DNA of 64,000 nt from Dyadobacter sp. CY261. Its GTDB lineage: Bacteria > Bacteroidota > Bacteroidia > Cytophagales > Spirosomataceae. The translations under genes and the position numbers were made by a program. This document shows, piece by piece, positions 7,661-17,548 of this stretch (positions are counted from its first letter, which is position 1; every line of letters starts with the position of its first letter). The notes beneath the pieces are model-generated. The model was given only the letters and a program-made list of their open reading frames with translations, was not told where the DNA came from and searched no databases. The stretch covers positions 434,001 to 498,000 of the forward strand of contig NZ_JAKCPW010000001.1 in assembly GCF_021440085.1 (NCBI RefSeq), given 5' to 3'.

Positions 7661-10600
7661 TCAGGATTTTTCGTAAAGCCACACCCGCAGCAGCGACATC
7701 AACTGGTCGATATCCACAGGTTTGGTAATATAATCTGAAGCACCGGCATTGATGCATTTTTCCCGGTCGCCGGTCATTGCTTTGGCTGTCACGGCAATCA
7801 CCGGCAGATTACGCCATTGCGGGTTTTTGCGAATGCGCTTGGCTGTTTCGTAACCGTCCATATGCGGCATCATCATGTCGAGCAGAACCACATCCACGTT
7901 GGGGTTTTCTTGCAGTTTCTGCAATGCTTCGTTGCCATCCAACGCAGTAAGGACGTTCATTTTATAATTTTCCAATGATTTTGAAAGCGAAAAAATATTC
8001 CGCACATCGTCATCGGCAATGAGTACCGTTTTGTTGTTTAAAATCTCACCCAATCCGCCGAGTTTACGGGAATCGGAGATTTGGCTGGCATTTTTCTTGT
8101 TCTCTTCGACTACATGCAGGAAAAGCGACACTTCATCGAGCATGCGCTGGTAAGAATGTGCTGTTTTGATGATGATTGAGTCTGCATACTGCTTGATACG
8201 CAGTTCCTCGGTCATCGACAGGCTTTTCCCGGTGAAGATAATGATAGGGATATGCTCGAATTCGGGGTTCTTTTTGGCCTCTTCCAGCATATCGTAGGCT
8301 TTTTTATCAGGAATACCCATATCGAGGATCACGCAGTCGACCTCATTGTTGGATAGCGCACTGATTCCCTCATGAATATCGCTTTTGAGCTCCGAGTGGA
8401 TTTCAAATGTGCCGAGGAAATAAGCCAATGCTTTGGCATGCATGGAATTATCCTCCACGATCAGTACTTTCTTAGATTTTTTACTGATGACATATTCAAT
8501 CTTTTTGAAAATCTCGTCCATTTTCTCGATCGCCACCGGCTTGTCGATAAAATCCACCGCGCCTTTTTGCAAGCTCTCGTTTTTCATCCGGTGCGACGAC
8601 ATAATATGCACCGGAATATGCCGCGTTTCAGGATCGTTTTTCAGTTGGTCCATCACCGCCCAGCCGCTTAATACCGGCAGCTGGATGTCGAGCAAGATAC
8701 CCATTGGTTTGAAAGTCCGCGCCAGTTCCAGCCCTTCGTCGCCCCGCACACCCACAATGCCTTTGTACCCTTGTTTACGAGTATAATCGAGGAGTGATTT
8801 GGCAAATAGCGTGTCGTCTTCAACGATCAGGATTGTTTTGTCGGCCTCGCTGACAGTCGCCCGGTCGTCTGGAATGCTTTCAGGAATGACAGTGCTGATA
8901 AACTGGTTTTCAGCCTTCGGCGCAGATTTTGCAGGCGTTTCCTCCTGATGGTGCACGAAGAAATTACCCGTTTCAGGCAAAGCAATGCCATATTGCGGTC
9001 CGATGGGCACAAAAAATTTGAATTCGCTGCCTTGGTCCACAACACTGGTGAGCGATATTTCCCCGCCCAGCAATTTAGCCAGCTCACGACTGATCGACAA
9101 GCCCAGCCCGGTGCCGCCATATTTGCGTTTGGTAGAACCATCAGCCTGCTGAAATGCTTCAAAAATATGCTGTTGTTTCTCAGGTGCTACACCAATGCCC
9201 GTGTCACGTACGGCAAAGCACACCATTTTATCATTGCCATCTTGAAGCCCTATTGTAATATTGACGGATCCCCGGGCAGTAAACTTCAATGCGTTGGATA
9301 CGAGGTTTTTCAGGACTTGCTCCATACGCATTTTATCCGTTTCGATCACCGGCGGAACACCGCTTGCGACCGTCACTGAAAAATCAAGCCCTTTTTCTCT
9401 TGCAATTGGCGAGAAAAGTCCCTTTAAATCGTCGCTGATTTCTCTGATTGAAACAGTTACATATTCCAGCTCCATTTTTCCGGCCTCGATCTTCGACAGG
9501 TCCAGGATTTCATCGATTAGCCCCAGCAAACCATTACCGGACGACTGAATGACGGTCGCGTATTCGATTTGTTCTCCGGTCAGATTTTGCTCGTCGTTTT
9601 CAGCAAGTAACCTGCTCAGCAACAGGATTGAATTCAGTGGCGTCCGCAATTCGTGCGACATATTGGCCAGAAACTCGGATTTGTACCGCGTCGTCGTTTC
9701 CAGCTCTTCGGCTTTTTTTTGTATTTCAACATTTTTTTCTTCCAGCAGGCCGCTTCGTTCTTCCAGTTCCTGGTTGGTCTGCTGCAATTCTTCCTGCTGC
9801 ACGCGAAGTTCTTCTTCCGAAGCCTGCAATTTCTGCGATTGAGCTTCGAGCTCTGCATTCAGGTTTTCGAGCTCATTGTGCTGCGTTTGCAGTTCTTCCG
9901 ATTGTGCCTGGGTTTCTTCCAGGAAGTTTTGGAGTTTCAAGTAATCCAATGCCGAGTTTACCCCGCTGGCGATGGTTTCCAGGTTGTCTTCGAGGAACTG
10001 TATCGCCAGGTCTTCGGGGGCTTTGAGAAAACCCAGCTCGATCACCCCGATACAATCGTAAGAATAAACGAGGGGGAGGATCACCAGCGCCGCCGGACTG
10101 GCTTCGCCAAGACTGGATGTCACTTTCAGATAATTTTCGGGAACATCGCGTACAATCAGCGTTTTCTTAGTCTCAATAACCTGGCCCGGCAGACCCTGGC
10201 CTGCTGCCACCGATTCGGGCGCATTGTGGGCGGCAAAACTGCCGGTGAGCCGGAAATTCCAGTCGGTATCGAGGATATAAACCGTACCAAGGTTGGCACC
10301 GGAGTAGGCTGTGAGGGTGTTGATGAGGTTGGCAGACAGTTTTTTGAGTACACGCTCACCGCGGATCGCGTCGTTGACCTGCACTTCACCGGCCTGCAAC
10401 CAATTCTTGGTACTCAGGTCGCTGAATGTCTGTTCAAGCGAAACGGTCATTGCGTTCAGTGCGGTTGAAATCCGGCCCAGTTCGTCTTCGCTAACATCCT
10501 GGCTTCGAGCCGTATAATCTCCCTCAGACACCCGCTGCGCAATCTGTTCAACATGACTAATGCGGCGGTTGGTCTCGGCATACTTTTCTTCGTCGAGGAG

Positions 10601-11263
10601 TTGCTGTGCAATGCGCTTACCCATGTCCGCCCGGATACGCAGGTACGAAGAAACGGTGATCAGGATAGATATCAATGCTGCGGCAACCAGCAGAAGAGGG
10701 GTATATTTAATGTAAACTTGTTGTTGTTCCAGGCGCTTCGTCAAATTTGAACTTTCCTCTTGCTTGATACGCTGGGTAGCAAGCCGCAGGTCGTCCATAA
10801 TCTTTTTGCCCCGCACCATTTCCCGCAACCGGCCCTCGGTGTCATCGATGAAGTTGGAATTTTTCTTCGCCATATCGATGATGTTCTGCATCTGGCCAAA
10901 TTTGGCTTCGTATAGGGCTTTTACCTCGCGTAAATTCTTTTGCTGTACCGGATTATCGGCCGTCAGTTCCAGTAGGTTGTTGTAGCTCTCGGTGGTTTTT
11001 TCGTATGCGCCTTCATACGGCTCGAGAAATTGCGCTTCGGTAGTGATTAGGAATCCGCGCTGGCCGGTTTCGGCATCCTTCATATGCGAAATGATAGCCT
11101 CCGCTTCGATAAGTACCTCGTTGGTGTGATTGACGAGCTCCGAGTTGTTGATCAATTTCTGGGTGCTGTAATACGATGCCAGAAGACTGAAAAAAAGGAG
11201 CAGGATGGAGAAGGAAAATACGATCTGTAACTGCTGGATAATAGAACTGGAAACTTTCTTCAT
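7661..11263 (-). CDS. Hybrid sensor histidine kinase: CHASE3-HAMP-GAF-HisKA-HATPase-three receivers
   Basis: A 1200-residue membrane kinase. Domains in order: transmembrane helix 13-32, periplasmic CHASE3 33-185 (with DAETGQRGFL at 63-72), transmembrane helix 188-207, HAMP about 208-285, GAF about 305-440, coiled coil rich in Glu/Gln 445-525, HisKA with phospho-His537 (SHELRTPLN), HATPase about 640-755 (DTGIG, GGTGLGLSI), then receivers with Asp859, Asp981 and Asp1129. The second receiver has MGIPDKK instead of the usual MPxMDG and may be degenerate in partner choice. It sits between another hybrid kinase and a receiver-CheR-CheB set, spaced by 14 and 8 bases, so all five likely form one phosphorelay operon. 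Confidence 0.95.
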   Translation of the reverse strand: MKKVSSSIIQQLQIVFSFSILLLFFSLLASYYSTQKLINNSELVNHTNEVLIEAEAIISHMKDAETGQRGFLITTEAQFLEPYEGAYEKTTESYNNLLELTADNPVQQKNLREVKALYEAKFGQMQNIIDMAKKNSNFIDDTEGRLREMVRGKKIMDDLRLATQRIKQEESSNLTKRLEQQQVYIKYTPLLLVAAALISILITVSSYLRIRADMGKRIAQQLLDEEKYAETNRRISHVEQIAQRVSEGDYTARSQDVSEDELGRISTALNAMTVSLEQTFSDLSTKNWLQAGEVQVNDAIRGERVLKKLSANLINTLTAYSGANLGTVYILDTDWNFRLTGSFAAHNAPESVAAGQGLPGQVIETKKTLIVRDVPENYLKVTSSLGEASPAALVILPLVYSYDCIGVIELGFLKAPEDLAIQFLEDNLETIASGVNSALDYLKLQNFLEETQAQSEELQTQHNELENLNAELEAQSQKLQASEEELRVQQEELQQTNQELEERSGLLEEKNVEIQKKAEELETTTRYKSEFLANMSHELRTPLNSILLLSRLLAENDEQNLTGEQIEYATVIQSSGNGLLGLIDEILDLSKIEAGKMELEYVTVSIREISDDLKGLFSPIAREKGLDFSVTVASGVPPVIETDKMRMEQVLKNLVSNALKFTARGSVNITIGLQDGNDKMVCFAVRDTGIGVAPEKQQHIFEAFQQADGSTKRKYGGTGLGLSISRELAKLLGGEISLTSVVDQGSEFKFFVPIGPQYGIALPETGNFFVHHQEETPAKSAPKAENQFISTVIPESIPDDRATVSEADKTILIVEDDTLFAKSLLDYTRKQGYKGIVGVRGDEGLELARTFKPMGILLDIQLPVLSGWAVMDQLKNDPETRHIPVHIMSSHRMKNESLQKGAVDFIDKPVAIEKMDEIFKKIEYVISKKSKKVLIVEDNSMHAKALAYFLGTFEIHSELKSDIHEGISALSNNEVDCVILDMGIPDKKAYDMLEEAKKNPEFEHIPIIIFTGKSLSMTEELRIKQYADSIIIKTAHSYQRMLDEVSLFLHVVEENKKNASQISDSRKLGGLGEILNNKTVLIADDDVRNIFSLSKSLENYKMNVLTALDGNEALQKLQENPNVDVVLLDMMMPHMDGYETAKRIRKNPQWRNLPVIAVTAKAMTGDREKCINAGASDYITKPVDIDQLMSLLRVWLYEKS

Positions 11264-11277
11264 ATAATAAACATCAG

Positions 11278-12894
11278 CTAATTTTCAATATTAATGGGGG
11301 CCAATGTGCGTTCCTGGACGAGCGGCAGCACGATGATGAACTCGGATCCTTCATTTTCGACGCTCCGGGCGGAGATCAGGCCGTTATGTTTATCCATGAT
11401 CTTTTTGGCAATGGCCAACCCTATGCCTGTCCCTTCATAGGCATTGAGATTGTTGAGACGCTGAAAAATAACAAAGATCCGGTCGAGGAATTTCTCATCA
11501 AAGCCGATCCCATTATCGGAAATACTGATCCTGCAAAAATGACCTTCGGGGGATGCGGGCCCGGTGGGCTCCTTTCGCTCGATGATCTCGTAACGGATAT
11601 CGATGACGGGTGCCACTTCGGGCCTTGAAAACTTCAGTGCATTGCTGATCAGGTTCTGAAACACTTGCCGGATCTGGCTCGGGATCGTCTCAATGAACGG
11701 AAGGTGGTCTTTGCGGATGCTGGCTTTTTTCTCACGGATGATTTCGTCAAAATCGCCGAGCAGTTCTTCTACCAACGCATTCAGATCGGTCGGCTGGAAA
11801 TAGGAGGTTACCGAAAGGCGCGAGTAGTCGAGTAAATCGCTGATAAGGCGCGACATCCGTGCCGAAGAACTGATCGATCTGTTGAGATAAGAAATGGCCT
11901 CCTCATTGCCCGAGAGGTATTTGTCTTTAATCAAATGGTTGAACGTCTGTATTTTGCGTAGCGGCTCTTTTAAATCGTGCGACACTACCCACGCAAATTG
12001 TTGCAGTTCATGGTTGGTCGTTTCGAGTTCCTGGTTTTTATCCACGAGCTCCTTCGTCCGCAGGTCAACTTTGTGTTCCAGCACTTCATTAGCCACCTTT
12101 TGCTGATGAATGTCCGTGAATGTGCCTACCCACCGAACGGTTACGCCATGCTGCCGCACTGGGATGATTTTAAGCAGGAAATATTTAAAGTCGCCGGTTT
12201 CAAGATGTTTCAAGCGGGTTTCGCCCGAAAATTCGATCCCATGCTCGAAATGTTGCCGCCATTGCTCCCAAATAGGGTCATCGGGATGGATGTCAGGAAA
12301 TACCTGGGCGTCGGCGGAATACTGGAACCAATGCTTGTTTACATACTCGATCTTTCCGTCGGTACGAATGGTGAACGCAATCTGCGGCAACGATTCGAGT
12401 ATAAATTGCAACTCGTCCATTCGCGCCGCTAGTTCTTCCTGGGCATGCTTCCGGATGTCGATCTCCTGCCGGAGCGACTCCTGGATGGCTTTCAACTCCT
12501 GTTGTTGTTCGAAGAGCCTGTAAAATGTCTTCACTTTCAACAGCAGGATGTCGGGATCGACGGGCTTGGTCAGGTAATCGATACCACCTGAGGAGTAACC
12601 TCTGGTAATGAATTTTTTTTCGGTATTAACCGCGGAAAGGAAAATAATCGGGGTGTCGCGCGCCTTACCGAACCCTGCAATGGCCTCTGCCACCTCAAAG
12701 CCATCCATGCCTGGCATTTGGACGTCCAGAATGATTACCGAGTAGGTCGTATTAAGGACTTTTTTCAATGCTTCTTCGCCCGACTCTGCCGTGTCGGTCC
12801 TAAAATTGTGGAGTTCCAGGATTTTTTTGAGCGGTAAAATATTTTCCGGCCTGTCGTCGACAATAAGGATCATGGTCTTGGGTAAAATGGGCAC
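11278..12894 (-). CDS. Hybrid histidine kinase: receiver-PAS-HisKA-HATPase
   Basis: A 538-residue cytoplasmic protein. An N-terminal receiver (about 8-125) carries Asp57 in ILDVQMPGMDG and Lys110; a helical linker leads to a PAS domain (about 155-265) and a second coiled coil; HisKA has His306 in SHDLKEPLR; HATPase occupies about 410-530 with DNGIG and GTGIGLAI. There is no membrane segment, so input probably comes through the receiver and PAS domains. The frame begins with GTG at 12894; an ATG seven codons later (12873) is an equally possible start. It is the first gene of the signalling operon. Confidence 0.93.
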   Translation of the reverse strand: MPILPKTMILIVDDRPENILPLKKILELHNFRTDTAESGEEALKKVLNTTYSVIILDVQMPGMDGFEVAEAIAGFGKARDTPIIFLSAVNTEKKFITRGYSSGGIDYLTKPVDPDILLLKVKTFYRLFEQQQELKAIQESLRQEIDIRKHAQEELAARMDELQFILESLPQIAFTIRTDGKIEYVNKHWFQYSADAQVFPDIHPDDPIWEQWRQHFEHGIEFSGETRLKHLETGDFKYFLLKIIPVRQHGVTVRWVGTFTDIHQQKVANEVLEHKVDLRTKELVDKNQELETTNHELQQFAWVVSHDLKEPLRKIQTFNHLIKDKYLSGNEEAISYLNRSISSSARMSRLISDLLDYSRLSVTSYFQPTDLNALVEELLGDFDEIIREKKASIRKDHLPFIETIPSQIRQVFQNLISNALKFSRPEVAPVIDIRYEIIERKEPTGPASPEGHFCRISISDNGIGFDEKFLDRIFVIFQRLNNLNAYEGTGIGLAIAKKIMDKHNGLISARSVENEGSEFIIVLPLVQERTLAPINIEN

Positions 12895-13064
12895 TAATTG
12901 TAAGCTTCTAAGCTCGGGGTGCGTTGCACCGGGTGTCTATACGATTGGCTCGCTCTGACACAAATAACGAAGTGTGTGTATCAGCGTTGCGGTATGCGTA
13001 TCCTTGCATGCGCTGTAAAAATTATACCACAAGATACAAACTGGCATCGTTTCCTCCTAAGATA

Positions 13065-13400
13065 TCACCCGGGATCTGCCTGCCGGTCGAGCAATTCCAG
13101 CCTTACCAGCTCCTTCAACTCGTCGACATGCTGCTGAATTGTCACCATAGGGTGAAGAAAGGGTTTGTTAAACTCCTCGACAATAGCTTTTTGGTCTCTC
13201 GATTCCGCCAGGTTACGCAGTGCGTCAATATGTGGCTGGTCGGCTGGGTCGTATTCGGTGTCCTCGTTGAAACCCGATACTTTTTCGAGAAAATGGTAGG
13301 TATCCAATAACTGTGATTTGTACATAGCATTGCTGAATCTGATAAAACCCTGGCCCTGTTGTGGAATTTCTTCCCGGATGTGTTCGGGCTGCATTGGCAT
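13065..13400 (-). CDS. Small hypothetical protein
   Basis: A 111-residue acidic, largely helical protein with no signal peptide or membrane helix and no motif I recognise. It starts with ATG and is followed, after 170 bases without features, by the signalling operon on the same strand; it diverges from glgX. It could be a small partner of the signalling operon, but nothing in the sequence shows this. That it is coding rests on length, the ATG start and a protein-like composition (HIREEIPQQ, LEKVSGFNED), so confidence is moderate. Confidence 0.55.
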   Translation of the reverse strand: MPMQPEHIREEIPQQGQGFIRFSNAMYKSQLLDTYHFLEKVSGFNEDTEYDPADQPHIDALRNLAESRDQKAIVEEFNKPFLHPMVTIQQHVDELKELVRLELLDRQADPG

Positions 13401-13523
13401 AATTTTGTATCAAAAGCTGTACTAACGCCAAATCTTGTTGTCAAATACCTCAGCGAAACGCATGAAGCTGCATGATGGAGAATGAGGTGGGGAGCGGCGT
13501 GACGAGACTTAAATAAGCTGAAT

Positions 13524-15704
13524 ATGAAGAAGATTGCCAATAAGAAACTAGTTGATCAATCAGATCGAAGTAATGTTGAAGTATATCCTGGCGAGCCTTA
13601 CCCGCTTGGGGCGACGTGGGATGGAAAAGGGGTGAATTTTGCGCTGTATTCTGAAAATGCCACAGGTGTGGAATTGTGCCTTTTTGATAGCCCCGATGCC
13701 AGATCCGAACAAATTAAAATACAAATCAAAGAAGTTTCACATTATGTCTGGCACGCCTACGTACCAGGCCTCAAACCCGGTCAACTTTACGGTTATCGGG
13801 TACACGGTCCTTATGAACCCACTGTTGGACTTCGTTTTAATCCAAACAAATTACTCATCGATCCCTACGCGAAGGCCATTTCCGGCACAGTGAAATGGCA
13901 CGATGCATTATTTGGGTATAATATTGGCGACCCGGAAGAAGACCTGAGTTTCAGCGAGTCCGACAGTGCGCCATATATTCCCAAATCTGTCGTAGCCGAT
14001 CAACTTTTCGACTGGGAAGGGGTGACTGCTCCTGAAATCCCCTATCACGATACGATCATTTATGAACTCCATGTGAAGGGTTTTAGCTGCCTTCATCCCG
14101 ATATCCCCGAAGAAATACGTGGAACTTACGCCGGCTTGGCGCATCCAAGCAGCATTGCGTATCTAAAAAAACTCGGCGTCAATGCGGTGGAGCTCATGCC
14201 GGTGCATCACTTTATTTCTGACAGGCACTTGCAAGAACGCGGGCTGTCCAATTATTGGGGTTATAATTCCATTGGATTTTTCGCACCTGATGTCCGTTAC
14301 AGCAGTTCCGGTACGCATGGAGAGCAGGTGAAGGAGTTCAAGCACATGGTGAAAGAGCTGCACAAAGCAGGAATTGAGGTGATCCTGGACGTGGTATACA
14401 ATCATACTGGCGAAGGAAACCAGATGGGGCCGACACTTTCATTCAGGGGCATCGACAATATGGCTTACTATCGTCTGATGGATGGCCGTTACTACATGGA
14501 CTATACCGGTACAGGCAATACGTTGAACGCCAGGCTTCCGAGTGTGCTGCGGCTCATCATGGACAGCCTGCGCTACTGGATCACCGAGATGCACGTCGAC
14601 GGCTTTCGTTTCGATCTGGCCTCGACCCTGGCCCGAGAGCTGCACGAGGTCGACCGTCTGAGCGCGTTTTTCGATATTATTCACCAGGATCCGGTGATTT
14701 CGCAAGTAAAGTTGATCGCCGAACCGTGGGACATTGGCTTCGACGGTTATCAGGTCGGTAAATTTCCCATCGGTTGGGCGGAATGGAATGGTCGTTACCG
14801 CGATTGCATGCGCGATTACTGGCGCGGTGCCGATAGTATGCTGGCCGAATTTGCCGAGCGCTTCACAGGTAGTTCCGATCTGTACAAAGGAGAGGACCGC
14901 AGGCCAACTGCCAGTATCAATTTCATTACCGCACATGACGGCTTTACATTGAACGACCTTGTTTCGTATAATCATAAGCGTAATGATGAGAATGGGGAAG
15001 GAGGCCGCGACGGTGAGAGCCATAACAGCTCGTGGAACTGCGGGGCCGAGGGGCCTACGACGGATAAAGATGTTATTGAATTGCGGAACAAACAAAAACG
15101 TAATTTTCTGACTACCTTATTCCTTTCGCAGGGTGTACCCATGCTGGTGGCCGGAGACGAATGGGGACGTACGCAGCATGGTAATAACAATGCCTATTGC
15201 CAGGATAATGAGATTTCGTGGCTCAACTGGGATCAAGTGGACAAGAATTTGCTTGCATTTACGCAAAAGCTGATCGCGCTCTGTAAGGCTCATCCCACGT
15301 TCAGGCGCAAGCATTGGTTCCGTGGTCTGCCTATCAAAGGGATCGGCTCGGAAGACATAGCCTGGTTTTTACCAGACGGCCAGGAAATGCCCGACGAAAA
15401 CTGGAACCATGATTATGCAAAATCGCTCGGTATATTTCTGAATGGTAAAGGGATCAGACACATGGATCCCAAAGGTAACCCGATTTACGACGACAGTTTT
15501 TATATCATATTTAATGCGCATTACGAACCGGTTGAATACACGCTTCCACACGAAAAGTACGGAAGCGAATGGCGAAAAGTGATCGATACCGCCGACTCCT
15601 GCGTGAGCAACGACGGTCAGGTGTTGACGCCGGGTGGCAGTTTTACGGTAGAAAGCCGTTCGGTAGTGGTATTCAGACATGCATTGGAGGAGCAAAAAAT
15701 ATGA
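13524..15704 (+). CDS. glgX: Glycogen debranching enzyme GlgX/TreX (GH13)
   Basis: A 726-residue isoamylase-type enzyme that cleaves alpha-1,6 branches of glycogen. It has an N-terminal carbohydrate-binding CBM48 module (about 20-120; YPLGATWDGKGVNFALYS) and a GH13 barrel with DVVYNHT, the nucleophile Asp in DGFRFDLA (about 363), acid/base Glu in IAEPWD (about 399) and the transition-state Asp in TAHDGFTL (about 473). Its TGA stop overlaps the ATG of treZ, so both are translated together. In organisms with the TreY/TreZ route, this enzyme supplies linear maltodextrins for trehalose formation. Confidence 0.96.
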   Translation: MKKIANKKLVDQSDRSNVEVYPGEPYPLGATWDGKGVNFALYSENATGVELCLFDSPDARSEQIKIQIKEVSHYVWHAYVPGLKPGQLYGYRVHGPYEPTVGLRFNPNKLLIDPYAKAISGTVKWHDALFGYNIGDPEEDLSFSESDSAPYIPKSVVADQLFDWEGVTAPEIPYHDTIIYELHVKGFSCLHPDIPEEIRGTYAGLAHPSSIAYLKKLGVNAVELMPVHHFISDRHLQERGLSNYWGYNSIGFFAPDVRYSSSGTHGEQVKEFKHMVKELHKAGIEVILDVVYNHTGEGNQMGPTLSFRGIDNMAYYRLMDGRYYMDYTGTGNTLNARLPSVLRLIMDSLRYWITEMHVDGFRFDLASTLARELHEVDRLSAFFDIIHQDPVISQVKLIAEPWDIGFDGYQVGKFPIGWAEWNGRYRDCMRDYWRGADSMLAEFAERFTGSSDLYKGEDRRPTASINFITAHDGFTLNDLVSYNHKRNDENGEGGRDGESHNSSWNCGAEGPTTDKDVIELRNKQKRNFLTTLFLSQGVPMLVAGDEWGRTQHGNNNAYCQDNEISWLNWDQVDKNLLAFTQKLIALCKAHPTFRRKHWFRGLPIKGIGSEDIAWFLPDGQEMPDENWNHDYAKSLGIFLNGKGIRHMDPKGNPIYDDSFYIIFNAHYEPVEYTLPHEKYGSEWRKVIDTADSCVSNDGQVLTPGGSFTVESRSVVVFRHALEEQKI
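15686..15690 (+). promoter_or_regulatory. Strong ribosome-binding site of treZ
   Basis: GGAGG lies within the 3' end of glgX, ten bases before the treZ ATG. Most starts in this window lack any such site, so it supports the ATG at 15701 rather than the earlier in-frame ATG at 15569 inside glgX. Confidence 0.7.
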
Positions 15705-17548
15705 GTTACGAAAGTTTAATGCAACAGCGACCGGGCGTAACTTTCAGTGAGCAGGGCGAAGCGCAGGTACTTGTGTGGGCTTCGAAGGCGGAAAAAGTTC
15801 AGATGGAATTTGGCGGATCAGCACAGCCGCTCGACCTTGAAAAAGGTGAATATGGGTTTTGGACCTTGGAAACGGGGAAGTTGTTGCCAGGAGACCGTTA
15901 CAGTTTCCTGATCGACGGCCAGGGCCCGTACCCCGATCCCGCCACCCTCCACCAGCCAGATGATGTTCACGGCCCGTCCGAAGCCTTCGATTTGCAGAAA
16001 TTCGAATGGACAGACCAGGATTGGAAGAATCCGAGCATGAAAGACTATATCATATATGAACTTCATGTCGGCACGTTTACAGACCAGGGTTCATTGGACG
16101 CCATACGGGCGAAGCTCGACTATCTGGTCCAGCTTGGCATTAATGCGATTGAAATCATGCCTTTATCACAGTTCGCAGGGAATCGCAACTGGGGCTACGA
16201 TGGCGTTTTTCCGTATAGCGTGCAAAATTCTTATGGGGGCCCGGCGGCTTTACAGCGGCTGGTGAATGCCTGTCATGCAAAAGGGATTGCGGTGGTTCTG
16301 GACATGGTTTACAACCACCTCGGACCCGAGGGAAATATCCTGGGCACTTTCGGGCATTATTTCACGGATAAATACCACACGCCATGGGGAGACGCGATCA
16401 ATTTCGATGATCAATGGTCGGATGCGGTGCGGCATTATTTCCTGCAAAATACGTTGATGTGGTTCCGTGATTTCCATATTGATGGGCTGCGCCTGGACGC
16501 CGTGCATGCGATTAAGGATTTTGGCCCGAAGCATATTTTGCGGGAGATCAGGGAAAGTGTGGATGCGCTTTCGCAGGAAACGGGCCGGGAGCATTATCTG
16601 ATCGTCGAAATGGACTTGAACGACACGCGGTTTGTTGATCCCATTGAGAAGAACGGCTATGGCATGCATGCCCAATGGATCGATGAATTCCACCATGCGT
16701 TGCGGGTAAGCTCCGGACAGGAGCGGAGCGGTTATTATTCTGATTTTGACGGTGTTGTTGCACTTGCCAAGTCTTTTCGCGATGCTTATGTGTTCGACGG
16801 CATTTATTCGGAGCACCGGAAGAGAAAGTTCGGGATGAAGGCCGACGGTATACCGGGGCATCAGTTTATTGTGTTTTCCCAAAACCATGACCATGTCGGT
16901 AACCGTATGCTCGGCGAGCGCACGAGCCAACTAGTAAGTTTTGAAATGCAGAAATTACTTGCGGGAGCGGTTTTCATTAGTCCGTTTGTACCCCTGCTTT
17001 TCATGGGCGAAGAATGGTCGGAGACTAATCCGTTCCAGTATTTCGTAAGCCACACCGACCCCGAGCTGGCAGAAGCCGTACGGAAAGGCCGCAAAAGTGA
17101 ATTTGCCGCTTTTCATCTGGAAGGCGAAGCACCGGATCCGGTTGCGGCCGAAACCTTCGAAAATTCGAAAATACAATGGAATTTACCCGATCAGGAACCG
17201 CACCAAAGTATGTTCCGGTACTACCAAAAGTGGATTGCCTTGCGCAAGACCGAACCTGTATTGAAGGAATGCGATCGCACAGGGCTGTCGGTGGAGGTTT
17301 TTGAAGAGAACAAGTTGATTATCGTCCAACGCGTATGGGAGCAACAACATTTGGTTGCGTTTTTGAATTTCTCGAAATCCTCTCAAAATGCGTCTTTGCC
17401 ATCTGAACATTCGGCATGGCAGAAGCTGATCGCCTCGTCCGATCCCATTTGGAATGGGTCACAGGAATTGTCCGAACGGTTAGACGAGGGCGCATTGACT
17501 GTACCGGCCGAGTCAATTACCGTTTATACCAATATTATAAATTCCTGA
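15701..17548 (+). CDS. treZ: Malto-oligosyltrehalose trehalohydrolase TreZ
   Basis: A 615-residue GH13 enzyme that releases trehalose from maltooligosyl trehalose. It has an N-terminal beta domain (1-95), DMVYNHLGPEGN, nucleophile Asp in GLRLDAVHAI (about 265), acid/base Glu in IVEMD (about 302), the family signature QWIDEFHHALR, and NHDHVGNR (about 395). The ATG at 15701 overlaps the glgX stop (ATGA) and has GGAGG eleven bases upstream, an unusually strong ribosome-binding site for this window. The partner that makes its substrate, maltooligosyl trehalose synthase TreY, is not in the window. Its last 14 bases overlap the end of the convergent lipoprotein gene. Confidence 0.95.
   Translation: MSYESLMQQRPGVTFSEQGEAQVLVWASKAEKVQMEFGGSAQPLDLEKGEYGFWTLETGKLLPGDRYSFLIDGQGPYPDPATLHQPDDVHGPSEAFDLQKFEWTDQDWKNPSMKDYIIYELHVGTFTDQGSLDAIRAKLDYLVQLGINAIEIMPLSQFAGNRNWGYDGVFPYSVQNSYGGPAALQRLVNACHAKGIAVVLDMVYNHLGPEGNILGTFGHYFTDKYHTPWGDAINFDDQWSDAVRHYFLQNTLMWFRDFHIDGLRLDAVHAIKDFGPKHILREIRESVDALSQETGREHYLIVEMDLNDTRFVDPIEKNGYGMHAQWIDEFHHALRVSSGQERSGYYSDFDGVVALAKSFRDAYVFDGIYSEHRKRKFGMKADGIPGHQFIVFSQNHDHVGNRMLGERTSQLVSFEMQKLLAGAVFISPFVPLLFMGEEWSETNPFQYFVSHTDPELAEAVRKGRKSEFAAFHLEGEAPDPVAAETFENSKIQWNLPDQEPHQSMFRYYQKWIALRKTEPVLKECDRTGLSVEVFEENKLIIVQRVWEQQHLVAFLNFSKSSQNASLPSEHSAWQKLIASSDPIWNGSQELSERLDEGALTVPAESITVYTNIINS

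Noticed and set aside
9653..10468. Long plus-strand frame of 271 codons inside the hybrid kinase
   Set aside because: It lies opposite the clear GAF and coiled-coil region of the kinase; its Phe/Leu-rich product is a shadow of Glu/Gln/Lys codons.
12895..13064. Possible gene in the gap before the signalling operon
   Set aside because: Short frames only, none with conserved-looking sequence; treated as a probable promoter region.
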